This document shows, one piece after another, positions 24,509 through 32,238 of a stretch of 64,000 nt of DNA. Every line of letters starts with the position of its first letter. Position 1 is the stretch's first letter. Made by a program: the position numbers and the translations under genes. The notes under the pieces are model-generated. The model was given only the letters and a program-made list of their open reading frames with translations. It made no database searches and was not told where the DNA came from. The DNA is from UBA7672 sp044224605 (GTDB lineage: Bacteria; Pseudomonadota; Alphaproteobacteria; Caulobacterales; Hyphomonadaceae). Location: contig JBGAKC010000028.1 in assembly GCA_044224605.1 (NCBI GenBank), positions 1-64,000 on the forward strand. Reading direction: 5' to 3'.

Positions 24509-25783
24509 ATGAATCGTCGTCGTAAGCGCCGGCTGCCTTTCGCGGCATACGCTGCCTTGATCTTCAACGCGTCGATCTGTGTTGCGCCATTCATGGCTGC
24601 ACACGTCATTTCGACCGCCTATGGCGACAAGAAGCCCGCGTTCGAGACAACGCCCGAAGCCATCACCGCGACGCGTCAGGCGATGGACGCACGCTTCCAG
24701 CAGATCGCCCTGCGCAACGACGCCGCCCCCCGCCAGGTCTGGGCTGGCCTCGTCCGCAATTCGCTCGAGGACAAGGAAATGCGCCGCGTCCGCGGCCTGA
24801 TGCTGGGCGCCCCCGCCATGCTCGACGGCGCCGATGGCGAAGCCCTGCGCGCGCGGATCGCGGTTTCGAACGGCACGGGCGAACAGGCCCTGATCGACGC
24901 CGCCGTCTCCTACCTGCCGGAAGACCTGCAGGACGAGTACGAGCGCAAGACGCAATCCATCCTGTCGATGTTCTCCGCCTCCGCGCCAGCCTCCGCGCTT
25001 CCGGGCGCGACGACTGCGACCCCCACCTCGGCCCCCGCCGCTTCGATCGCCGAGAATGACAACCATATCGAGATCAACCGCCTCGGCGACCTGCGCCAGC
25101 TCACCATGACGGCCGTCGAATGGGCGCATGACGATCACACCGACGTCCACGCCTTCCTGATTTCCGGCATCGGACTGATCCTCGCCGACGCCGAGTCGCG
25201 CGAAGGCGCCTCCATCGCCATCTCCACCCTGCGCACGCGCACCGAGGGCGGCACGCCGTTCAAGACCTATCTGCAGCGACGCATCGAGGAAACGATCCCG
25301 ATCCGTGACATGAAGCGGCTGCTCGCCGCCGAGTTCGAGAACGAGATCGGCTACACGCCCCGTAACGCCGAAGTGGTGGACCGCGTTTTCCGCACCACGA
25401 TCGACAAGGAAAAGCTCGAGCCGCTGCTGGCCGAATTCCGCATCCTGCGCGAGATCGCCCGAGACACTTCGCACGAGTCCGCCGTCGCCATCGTCAGCCG
25501 GGTCAGGGACAGCGTCGATCTGCGCCGCGCCAGCCTCGTCGCCCAGGCCGGGGGCGACCGCGCCGTCGCGCTCGAGCATTTCGACGGCGATAACCTGCTC
25601 GATACCGCCCGCACCACGATCACCTGGTCTAACGCCCTGCGCATGCAGGTCGCCGGCCTTGGCGCATGTCTCCTGCTGCTGGCCTTCGTGGCGGTCTCGG
25701 TGTTCTGGAAATCGTTCCACCGGGACAAGCCGCGCAAGCGCAGCGCCATCTACCAGATGGATGACTACTCGGCCGCCGGCTAA
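24509..25783 (+). CDS. hypothetical bitopic protein with large extracytoplasmic loop
   Basis: A 424-residue protein. ATG 24509 opens MNRRRKRRLPFAAYAALIFNASICVAPFMAAHVI, a very basic N-terminus followed by a membrane span (about 10-32). A second span lies near the C-terminus (about 382-402, MQVAGLGACLLLLAFVAVSVFW), then a basic tail. The 350 residues between are mostly helical with an Ala/Thr/Pro-rich hinge near residue 160-190. The topology is N-in, loop out, C-in. Family not recognised. Its place inside the flagellar cluster suggests, but does not show, a role in envelope or motility. Confidence 0.65.
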   Translation: MNRRRKRRLPFAAYAALIFNASICVAPFMAAHVISTAYGDKKPAFETTPEAITATRQAMDARFQQIALRNDAAPRQVWAGLVRNSLEDKEMRRVRGLMLGAPAMLDGADGEALRARIAVSNGTGEQALIDAAVSYLPEDLQDEYERKTQSILSMFSASAPASALPGATTATPTSAPAASIAENDNHIEINRLGDLRQLTMTAVEWAHDDHTDVHAFLISGIGLILADAESREGASIAISTLRTRTEGGTPFKTYLQRRIEETIPIRDMKRLLAAEFENEIGYTPRNAEVVDRVFRTTIDKEKLEPLLAEFRILREIARDTSHESAVAIVSRVRDSVDLRRASLVAQAGGDRAVALEHFDGDNLLDTARTTITWSNALRMQVAGLGACLLLLAFVAVSVFWKSFHRDKPRKRSAIYQMDDYSAAG

Positions 25784-25786
25784 GCC

Positions 25787-26449
25787 CTAGCCGATTGAAA
25801 TTCCGAACGCGCCGATGATCCCGTCGATCATCAACTGCACGGCCAGTGCGGACAGGATCACGCCGAAGATGCGTGTGATCGCTCCCGCGATCTGGTCTCC
25901 CATCAGCTTCATCAGCGGCCCGGCCGCGAGGAAGATTAGCCCGGCCAGAACAAGGTTCGCGCCGATCGCAACGCAGACGATGGTGATGTTGACGGGGTCG
26001 CCGCCCGCATTCTGCATGTAGAGCATGGCCGTCGCGATCGAGCCCGGCCCCGCGATCATTGGAATGGCGATCGGGAAGACCGATATGTCGTCCAGCCGCC
26101 CGGCCGCCTCTTCCTCGGCAAGCACCTGGTCCGCCCTGCTCTTCTGACGCTGCTGGCGTTTCTCGAACACCATCTCGATGGCGATCAGGAAAAGCAGCGC
26201 GCCGCCCGCCGCCCGGAAGGCGTCGAGCGAGATGCCGAGATGCTCCAGCAGCCATGGGCCGCCAAAGGCGAAGAAGAACATGATCAGCGTGGCGACGAAC
26301 GTCGCCTTGATCGCCATCTTGCGTGCGTACCTGGCCCCGCCCGGCGCTGTCAGCGATGCGAACACGGGCGCGACGCCGACCGCATCGATCACCACGAAGA
26401 ACGTGACGAAGGCGGCGATGGCTTGTTCGAACTGGATTTCTGTCAGCAT
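25787..26449 (-). CDS. MarC family membrane protein
   Basis: A 220-residue protein with six membrane spans. Pattern AFVTFFVVIDAVGVAPVFASLT at the N-terminus and VFPIAIPMIAGPGSIATAML in the centre are the two conserved blocks of the MarC/SnatA family (small neutral amino-acid transport was reported for one member; most are uncharacterised). A charged cytoplasmic loop (EKRQQRQKSRADQVLAEEEAA) separates the halves. It ends 3 bp from the convergent hypothetical gene and lies 3 bp after the flagellin stop in the same direction. Confidence 0.88.
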   Translation of the reverse strand: MLTEIQFEQAIAAFVTFFVVIDAVGVAPVFASLTAPGGARYARKMAIKATFVATLIMFFFAFGGPWLLEHLGISLDAFRAAGGALLFLIAIEMVFEKRQQRQKSRADQVLAEEEAAGRLDDISVFPIAIPMIAGPGSIATAMLYMQNAGGDPVNITIVCVAIGANLVLAGLIFLAAGPLMKLMGDQIAGAITRIFGVILSALAVQLMIDGIIGAFGISIG

Positions 26450-26452
26450 GTC

Positions 26453-27295
26453 CTAGATCGGACGGAACATCGACAAGAGGGCTTCCGGCGCCGAGTTCGC
26501 GATGCTGATCGATTGCGCACTCAGCTCCTGCTTGACCTGCAGCGCCTGGATCATGGCGCTTTCGGCGGCAAGGTCGGTGTCGACCATGCGCCCGACACCC
26601 GCGGCCAGCGCATCGGCGAGACGGCCGACAAAGCCCTTCTGCGCCTCGATCCGCTTACGTTCGGCCGTCATCTCGATCAGCTGGTCGCCCAGGTTGGCGA
26701 TCGACTGGTCAAGCAGCGCATGCGTGTCGGCGGCCGCCTGCGTGTTGGCGAGGCTGTTGGTCGCCGGCGGGGCGACAATCACTGATGAGCCCGGCATGAA
26801 GTTCCGGCCCTCGAGCGTGACGGACTGGGTCGCCTCGGCGTCTGCGATGAACGACACGCCGCCTGGAACCTTGGAGCCGTCCAGAATGTTGGCGTCGTCG
26901 AACGAGGCGCTGCGGATGAACATCTGCAATGTCTGCATCTGGTCGTTGTATTGCTGCTGGAACGCTTCGCGCTGGGCGTCCGAAAGACCTTCGGACATGG
27001 CCTGCGCGGCGGTGCCTTTCATGGCGATCAGCTGTTTCGAGATCTGCTCGGCCGCGGCGATGGCCGTGTCCGAGATTGATTCGGCCCGGCCAAGGCTCAG
27101 CGTGACGGCGTTCAGCGAGCCATTCTGCCCACGCATGATGGCGGCGGAATGGTAGGACGTGGCGTCGTCGCGGGCCCGGGAGACCTTGAGACCTGATGAC
27201 AGGCGCGATTCGGCGCCCGACAGATCCTTCGTCGCCGACTGAAGGTAGCGGAGCGCGCCTAGAGCGCCGGTAGCATTGTTAAGCCGTTCGACCAT
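26453..27295 (-). CDS. short divergent flagellin
   Basis: A 280-residue protein. ATG 27295 gives MVERLNNATGALGALRYLQ. The N-terminal D0/D1 helices keep the flagellin pattern (LSGAESRLSSGLKVSRARDDATSYHSAAIMRGQ...LGRAESISDTAIAAAEQISKQL), and the C-terminal ones too (ALAAGVGRMVDTDLAAESAMIQALQVKQELSAQSISIANSAPEALLSMFR). The variable centre is short. It lacks the MLSVN start of its two neighbours and diverges strongly from them. It may be a minor, proximal or regulatory flagellin, like FljJ in Caulobacter. Confidence 0.82.
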   Translation of the reverse strand: MVERLNNATGALGALRYLQSATKDLSGAESRLSSGLKVSRARDDATSYHSAAIMRGQNGSLNAVTLSLGRAESISDTAIAAAEQISKQLIAMKGTAAQAMSEGLSDAQREAFQQQYNDQMQTLQMFIRSASFDDANILDGSKVPGGVSFIADAEATQSVTLEGRNFMPGSSVIVAPPATNSLANTQAAADTHALLDQSIANLGDQLIEMTAERKRIEAQKGFVGRLADALAAGVGRMVDTDLAAESAMIQALQVKQELSAQSISIANSAPEALLSMFRPI

Positions 27296-27477
27296 TTTGG
27301 CCGCCTCCACGAACGAAACGTGGTGAACGAATCGTCAATTGGCGGTCAGTCTTCGTTAGCAGACGTTAACAGGTGGTTTCCGCCGCAGACTGGCTCACAG
27401 CCTTATGGGCAAAGGCCGCCCCCGCCCTTTTGGCGAAAGCGGCCCTTTTGTTGGGTCTAGGGAATGTCCGGCCGGGC

Positions 27478-28692
27478 TTAGCCGCGGAAGAGCGACAGGA
27501 TGACCTGCGGCGCCTGGTTGGCGATCGACAGGGCCTGTGCGCCCAGCTGCTGCTTGATCTGCAGCGACTGCAGCTTTGCCGATTCCTTGGCGAGGTCGGC
27601 GTCGACAAGGTTGCCGATCCCGTTCTCGATCTCGTCCGACAGCTTGGACAGGAAGTCCTGCTGGGCGTCGAGGGCGGTCGCCTGCGAGCCGAGCGAGGCC
27701 AGCGAAACGTTGAGGTCGGTGATCGCCTGCTCCAGCGCATTGGCTGCCGTCGTCGCCGAAGCCGCCGACGTCGAGATGTCCACCGTCGAGAAGGACGAGA
27801 ACATTGAACCAGCGATCGTCAGGTCGAGGCCGTTTACGACCATGGTGTTGGAGCCGGCGCTCGACACCGTCGCCGTCGCAACGCCCGCGCCGAGCGTGGT
27901 GGCGTCGACACCGTCCGTCGAGATCGCAAGGTCGTCGAAGTTGGTGTCGTTGATCAGGTAGGTGAACTGACCCGCAACGTCGTCGTAAGAGGCCGAGATC
28001 TTGCCGCCTGAAGCCGCGTTCACCGCATTGACGTAGTCATCGATCGTCATGCCGGTCGTGAGTTCAACCGAGATCGAGAACGTGCCTGCGTTGACCGAGT
28101 CGGTCAGGTCGAAGGTGATGAGGTCGCCGTCGGCGACGTCGCCGGCCGAAGCAGACGTGTCGATCACCAGCGCCGAGCCCGACAGCGGGCTCGCCAGCGC
28201 GGCCGACTGGACGCCGTCCGTCGTGGCCGCAACCGAACCGCCGAGGTCGGAGATCAGCACGTTGAAGTTGAAGTTGCCGATCGCAAGGTTCGCGCCGTTG
28301 AACTGGGCCGAGTTGGCGATCGTGTCGATCTGCAGGCGCAGCGAGTCGAAGTCGGCCTGCAGCGCGCTGCGCTGGTCGGCGGTGAGGTCGTCGGCCTGGG
28401 CGGCGACCGCTTTCGCCTTGAGCTTCTGGAGGATGTCGCCGATCGACTTGCCGGCCGCGAGGGCGACGTCGATCGTGGAGTTGGCGCGGTCGATCCCGTC
28501 CTTGACGGCGGCTACCGAGGAGACCCGGCTCCTCTGCCCTTCGGCGATCGCGTAGATCGCGCCGTTGTCCCGGGCGCTCGAGATCTTGAAACCCGTCGAG
28601 ATCTTGTTCTGGACGCCTTCCAGCTCGGTGTTCGTGAAGTTGAGGTTCTGGAGCGCAACCATGGCGCTGTAGTTCGTATTGACGCTCAGCAT
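27478..28692 (-). CDS. flagellin (paralog 1)
   Basis: A 404-residue filament protein. The N-terminal D0/D1 is MLSVNTNYSAMVALQNLNFTNTELEGVQNKISTGFKISSARDNGA, and the C-terminal D1/D0 ends ESAKLQSLQIKQQLGAQALSIANQAPQVILSLFRG. The centre is acidic and Ser/Thr/Asp-rich, as for a surface-exposed D2 domain. It is close to the next flagellin (29007-30218), with long shared stretches such as QFTYLINDTNFDDLAI and TFSI.VELTTGMT.DD. A sigma-54 promoter lies upstream. Confidence 0.93.
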   Translation of the reverse strand: MLSVNTNYSAMVALQNLNFTNTELEGVQNKISTGFKISSARDNGAIYAIAEGQRSRVSSVAAVKDGIDRANSTIDVALAAGKSIGDILQKLKAKAVAAQADDLTADQRSALQADFDSLRLQIDTIANSAQFNGANLAIGNFNFNVLISDLGGSVAATTDGVQSAALASPLSGSALVIDTSASAGDVADGDLITFDLTDSVNAGTFSISVELTTGMTIDDYVNAVNAASGGKISASYDDVAGQFTYLINDTNFDDLAISTDGVDATTLGAGVATATVSSAGSNTMVVNGLDLTIAGSMFSSFSTVDISTSAASATTAANALEQAITDLNVSLASLGSQATALDAQQDFLSKLSDEIENGIGNLVDADLAKESAKLQSLQIKQQLGAQALSIANQAPQVILSLFRG

Positions 28693-28754
28693 GGCTGATG
28701 CTCCTGCGCAGACTGTCGTTCACGCCCAATGCGGGCTTGGACAGGCAGGAGAGT

Positions 28755-28770
28755 TCAAGTCGCGTGCCAG
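28755..28770 (-). promoter_or_regulatory. sigma-54-type promoter for flagellin paralog 1
   Basis: Read on the minus strand: CTGGCACGCGACTTGA. It matches TTGGCACG-N4-TTGC at 14 of 16 positions allowing the N bases, with invariant GG and the TTG of the -12 element. It predicts transcription start near 28745 and a leader of about 50 nt before the ATG at 28692. Class III flagellin genes of Caulobacter use RpoN with FlbD. Confidence 0.7.
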
Positions 28771-28914
28771 TCTGTTAAGGTTAACAGCCAGTCCGGAAAG
28801 CCCTGATTTCAAAGAGGGGAAGCGTTAACGCGAAGCCCGTGCCACTGACGCCGGGCTGATTCAATTTTACCCGCCGGCACGTTTTGCCGGGGCGGGGCGC
28901 GCCTCCAGCTAGGC

Positions 28915-28954
28915 AAAAACGGCAGAGGGGCGAGACACGAAGGCCTCGCCCCTC
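28915..28954 (-). terminator. intrinsic terminator after flagellin paralog 2
   Basis: A perfect 10-bp GC-rich stem (arms 28925-28934 and 28945-28954, loop 28935-28944) followed on the minus strand by TGCCGTTTTT. It lies about 50 bp beyond the stop of the flagellin at 29007-30218 and separates the two flagellin genes transcriptionally. Confidence 0.8.
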
Positions 28955-29006
28955 CCAGTTACCGTTTCAAGAGACCCCGGCCTCACCGCCAGGGGTCGTC
29001 AGTGAA

Positions 29007-30218
29007 TTAGCGGAAGAACGACAGGATCAGCGACGGCGCCTGGTTGGCGATCGAGAGAGCCTGAGCGCCCAGCTGCTGCTTGATCTGCAGCGACTGGAGG
29101 CGGGCCGATTCCTTCGCCAGGTCAGCGTCGACGAGGTTGCCGATGCCCTGCTCGATCGTGTCAGACAGCTTCGCGAGGAAGTCGTTCTGGATGTCGAGCG
29201 CGGCAGCCTGCGAACCCATGGTCGCGAGCGACTGGTTGAGGCTGGTGATCGCCGTGTCGATGGCGTTCGAGGCGGTCGTGGCGGCGGCCGTGGACACCGA
29301 GATGTCCGTGGAAGCCAGCGGCGACAGGATCGAGCCGGTCAGCGAGAAGTCGAAGCCCGACACCTGGAAGGTGTTGGAGCCAGCCGAAGAGACCGTCGCG
29401 GTCGCCACGCCGTCACCGAGGTTGGTGCCGTCCGTGCCGTCCGAGGTGATCGCCAGATCGTCGAAGTTCGTGTCGTTGATCAGGTAGGTGAATTGACCCG
29501 CAACGTCATCGTACGAGGCCGAGATCTTGCCGCCCGACTGGGCGTTCACGGCTTGCACGAAATCGTCGACGGTCATGCCGGTCGTCAGCTCGACCGCGAT
29601 CGAGAACGTGCCGGCGTTGACCGAGTCGGTCAGGGCGAAGGTGATGAGATCGCCGTCAGCGATGTCGCCCGCAGAGGCGCCAACGTCGATGACCAGGGCG
29701 GAGCCGGACAGCGGCGTCGCGAGGGCGGCCGTCTGGACGCCATCCGAAGTCGCAGCGGTGGAGCCGCCGAGGTCGGAGATCAGCACGTTCAGCGAGGACG
29801 AGCCCAGCGCCAGGTTCGCGCCGTTGAACTGCGCGGCGTTGGCGATGGTGTCGATCTGCGAACGGAGGCTCGCGAAATCCGCCTGGAGAGCATCACGCTG
29901 GTCGGCGGTGAGGTCGTCGGCCTGAGCCGCAACCGCTTTCGCCTTCAGCTTCTGCAGGATCTCGCCAACCGACTTGCCGGCCGCGAGGGCAACGTCGACC
30001 ACGGAGGTCGCACGATCGATGCCATCTTTGACGGCGGCGACGGACGACACGCGGGCGCGCTGGCCTTCGGCGATCGCGTAAACGGCGCCGTTTTCACGAG
30101 CCGAAGCAACCTTGAGGCCGGTCGAAATCCGGTTCTGGACTTCGTTCAGTTCTTTGTTGGTGGTGTTGAGGGATTGCAGCGCGACAGACGCGCCAAAGTT
30201 CGAGTTCACGCTAAGCAT
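29007..30218 (-). CDS. flagellin (paralog 2)
   Basis: A 403-residue filament protein. It begins MLSVNSNFGASVALQSLNTTNKELNEVQNRISTGLKVASARENGA and ends SLQIKQQLGAQALSIANQAPSLILSFFR. The central domain is acidic and Ser/Thr-rich and aligns over its full length with paralog 1, differing mainly in short patches, so the pair arose by tandem duplication. It has its own terminator downstream and a sigma-54-like site upstream (30271-30286). The multi-flagellin layout next to flaF and flbT is typical of Caulobacterales. Confidence 0.93.
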   Translation of the reverse strand: MLSVNSNFGASVALQSLNTTNKELNEVQNRISTGLKVASARENGAVYAIAEGQRARVSSVAAVKDGIDRATSVVDVALAAGKSVGEILQKLKAKAVAAQADDLTADQRDALQADFASLRSQIDTIANAAQFNGANLALGSSSLNVLISDLGGSTAATSDGVQTAALATPLSGSALVIDVGASAGDIADGDLITFALTDSVNAGTFSIAVELTTGMTVDDFVQAVNAQSGGKISASYDDVAGQFTYLINDTNFDDLAITSDGTDGTNLGDGVATATVSSAGSNTFQVSGFDFSLTGSILSPLASTDISVSTAAATTASNAIDTAITSLNQSLATMGSQAAALDIQNDFLAKLSDTIEQGIGNLVDADLAKESARLQSLQIKQQLGAQALSIANQAPSLILSFFR

Positions 30219-30270
30219 GACTGGAAGTCTCCGTTCTGGGTCGAAGACCGATCATTTTGATCGGCCGCTG

Positions 30271-30286
30271 GCGCGTTTTGCGCCAA
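30271..30286 (-). promoter_or_regulatory. sigma-54-like promoter for flagellin paralog 2
   Basis: Read on the minus strand: TTGGCGCAAAACGCGC. The -24 element is TTGGCGC and the -12 element keeps only GC. It is weaker than the paralog 1 site but at a similar distance (about 53 bp from the ATG). The site is itself part of a TGGCGC-N5-GCGCCA inverted repeat. Confidence 0.45.
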
Positions 30287-30392
30287 CATGCGTCCAGTTA
30301 GCCGGAGAGGTCTTAATTAGAGGTGTGGCGCGCGAAAGGAAATTGCTTCGAGGACGCTAACCAGTCCCCGCGCCGTATACGGATCGTTAGGA

Positions 30393-30761
30393 TTACGCGA
30401 CCGGAGCAACCGCCGCCGGGGCAAGACCTTGCATGATCGTGCGATTGATATCGATCAGCACGTCGAAGGAAGCCCCTTCCCGCATCACCAGGCTGGAGTG
30501 CTTGTCCACGAATATGGACAACGAGATGATCTGGGCGCGCAGGGGTTGCGACAATTGGTTCCCGTCGGCGGAGCAGTCTGCGGCCAGCAGCGACCACAGG
30601 CGGCGGTTGAGCGCCAGCGCCTCCATCCTGCGGCCGACTTCGCTCGCAGGCAGGCTGGCGGCATCGATCAGGCCGCGTGTCGCCGCCGCAAAGGCGCGAT
30701 ACTCGGTCTGGCGCGGACCTTCAGTCTTCTTGGCCGCGTTCTGGTACGCCTGGATCGACAT
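30393..30761 (-). CDS. flaF: flagellin biosynthesis regulator FlaF
   Basis: A 122-residue cytoplasmic helical protein: YQNAAKKTEGPRQTEYRAFAAATRGLIDA, then ALALNRRLWSLLAADCS and LRAQIISLSIFVDKHSSLVMREGASFDVLIDINRTIMQGL, matching FlaF throughout. In Caulobacter FlaF is needed for flagellin secretion and translation and opposes FlbT. Its start lies inside the flbT 3' end (41-bp overlap), so the two are co-translated. Confidence 0.92.
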   Translation of the reverse strand: MSIQAYQNAAKKTEGPRQTEYRAFAAATRGLIDAASLPASEVGRRMEALALNRRLWSLLAADCSADGNQLSQPLRAQIISLSIFVDKHSSLVMREGASFDVLIDINRTIMQGLAPAAVAPVA

Positions 30762-31146
30762 TGCCCAGCAATCCCTGTTCGTAGGTTAGTAGCTTCCGGC
30801 ACCTTGTGAGCGCCTTGTAGTAATCGGACCCCATCACCTCGCGGGAGAGGGAGACGCATTCCTTGAGGACGTCGGTCGAGCGGATGGCGCCCATGAACTC
30901 GTTCAGGCGCAGCACGAACTCGTCGTAGAACTTGTTGGCCTCGGCGGGGTCGAGGTACATCATCATGATCGGGAAATAGATCCGCCGCGCCGGGGTGTTG
31001 GCGTCCTCCGGCTGGATAATGTCCTTCTCACGCAGGATCGACGCCTTGTTCTGCAGCAGCAGGACCGCGCGGCGGTCTCCGTTCTGCAGCACCGCCCCGT
31101 TGACCACGAAGCGTTCGCCCGGCTTGAGCGAGAGTTTGAGGGGCAT
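30721..31146 (-). CDS. flbT: flagellin translation repressor FlbT
   Basis: A 141-residue protein: MPLKLSLKPGERFVVNGAVLQNGDRRAVLLLQNKASILREKDIIQPEDANTPARRIYFPIMMMYLD, the FlbT signature, followed by a helical half. FlbT binds flagellin mRNA leaders and represses translation until the hook is complete. It is first of a two-gene flbT-flaF unit, with the flagellin genes further downstream on the same strand. Divergent from the MoxR gene. Confidence 0.93.
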   Translation of the reverse strand: MPLKLSLKPGERFVVNGAVLQNGDRRAVLLLQNKASILREKDIIQPEDANTPARRIYFPIMMMYLDPAEANKFYDEFVLRLNEFMGAIRSTDVLKECVSLSREVMGSDYYKALTRCRKLLTYEQGLLGNVDPGVPERGQED

Positions 31147-31296
31147 CCATTCCTCCCGGCCGGGCGCTTTTCCCCCGGAATCGTGCGGGAGTCTGGACGT
31201 GGCCGAACGACCGGTCTAGCTGCCGTTCCTTAAGTTTTACTTGTCTGGCGGTAATGCGGAGGCCTCAAACGGGACAGGCCCGCTTCCCTCCCCCGC

Positions 31297-31312
31297 TTAA
31301 ATCCGCTCTAAC
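31297..31312. promoter_or_regulatory. CtrA-like box between flbT and moxR
   Basis: TTAA-ATCCGCT-CTAAC: one mismatch from TTAA-N7-TTAAC. It lies 32 bp upstream of the moxR start and 151 bp upstream of flbT. A second, weaker TTAA-N7-TTGT occurs in the same spacer. Confidence 0.4.
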
Positions 31313-31343
31313 CGTAATGATCGTTCCAGACGGGGTAGCAGTG

Positions 31344-32201
31344 ATGGCCGACGTGAAGCGTTTCGAGGGGTCCGACCACTATGTGGCGACCGATGACCTC
31401 AGGGTGGCTGTGAACGCCGCCGTGGCGCTTGAACGCCCACTTCTGGTCAAGGGCGAGCCCGGCACCGGCAAGACCATGCTGGCCCTCGAAGTCGCCCGCG
31501 CGCTCGGCATGCCGATCATCGAGTGGCACATCAAGTCGACCACCAAGGCGCATCAGGGCCTCTATGAGTACGACGCCGTCGCCCGCCTGCGCGACGGCCA
31601 GCTCGGCGACGAGCGCGCCCGCGACATCCGCAACTACATCAAGAAGGGCAAGCTCTGGGAGGCGTTCACCGCCGAGAAGCGCCCGGTTCTCCTGATCGAC
31701 GAGATCGACAAGGCCGACATCGAATTCCCCAACGACCTCCTGCAGGAACTCGATCGCATGGAGTTCTACTGCTACGAGCTCGACGAGACGATCAAGGCGA
31801 AGGTCCGCCCGGTCGTGATCATCACCTCCAACAACGAGAAGGAACTGCCCGACGCTTTCCTGCGCCGCTGCTTCTTCCACTATATCAAGTTCCCGGACGA
31901 ACAGACGATGAGCGCGATCATCGACGTCCACTTCCCGGGCATCAAGAAGCGTCTCGTCAACGAAGCGCTCGCGACCTTCTACAAGATGCGCGACGTGCCG
32001 GGCCTCAAGAAAAAGCCGTCGACATCCGAACTGCTCGACTGGCTCAAGCTGCTTCTCTCCGAAGACATCGATCCCGAAACCCTTCGCGAGAAGAACCCGA
32101 ACAAGCTCGTCCCTCCCCTCCACGGCGCGCTGCTCAAGAACGAACAGGACATCCAGCTGTTCGAACGCCTCGCCTTCCTGGCGCGACGCGAGAACGGCTG
32201 A
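31344..32201 (+). CDS. MoxR-family AAA+ ATPase
   Basis: A 285-residue protein. ATG 31344 has a GGGGTAG ribosome site. Walker A is GEPGTGKT (residues 37-44), Walker B LLIDEIDKAD (about 115-124), sensor 1 TSNNEKELPDAFLRRCFFHY with the arginine finger region. This belongs to the MoxR/CoxD-like group that acts as a chaperone with a von Willebrand (VWA) partner. No VWA gene follows; the next gene is a small membrane protein. Confidence 0.9.
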   Translation: MADVKRFEGSDHYVATDDLRVAVNAAVALERPLLVKGEPGTGKTMLALEVARALGMPIIEWHIKSTTKAHQGLYEYDAVARLRDGQLGDERARDIRNYIKKGKLWEAFTAEKRPVLLIDEIDKADIEFPNDLLQELDRMEFYCYELDETIKAKVRPVVIITSNNEKELPDAFLRRCFFHYIKFPDEQTMSAIIDVHFPGIKKRLVNEALATFYKMRDVPGLKKKPSTSELLDWLKLLLSEDIDPETLREKNPNKLVPPLHGALLKNEQDIQLFERLAFLARRENG

Positions 32202-32238
32202 TCACCGGCTCCCCGGGGGCCTTTGACAGGGGGACTAA

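Noticed and set aside
27411..27448. Imperfect hairpin after flagellin paralog 1
   Set aside because: Arms AAAGGCCGC / GCGGCCCTTT pair only with a bulge and lack a clear T-run on the minus strand; not called as a terminator.
28884..30260. 458-codon plus-strand frame opposite a flagellin
   Set aside because: Antisense to the flagellin paralog 2 gene and its terminator; Arg/Val/Asp-rich mirror composition.
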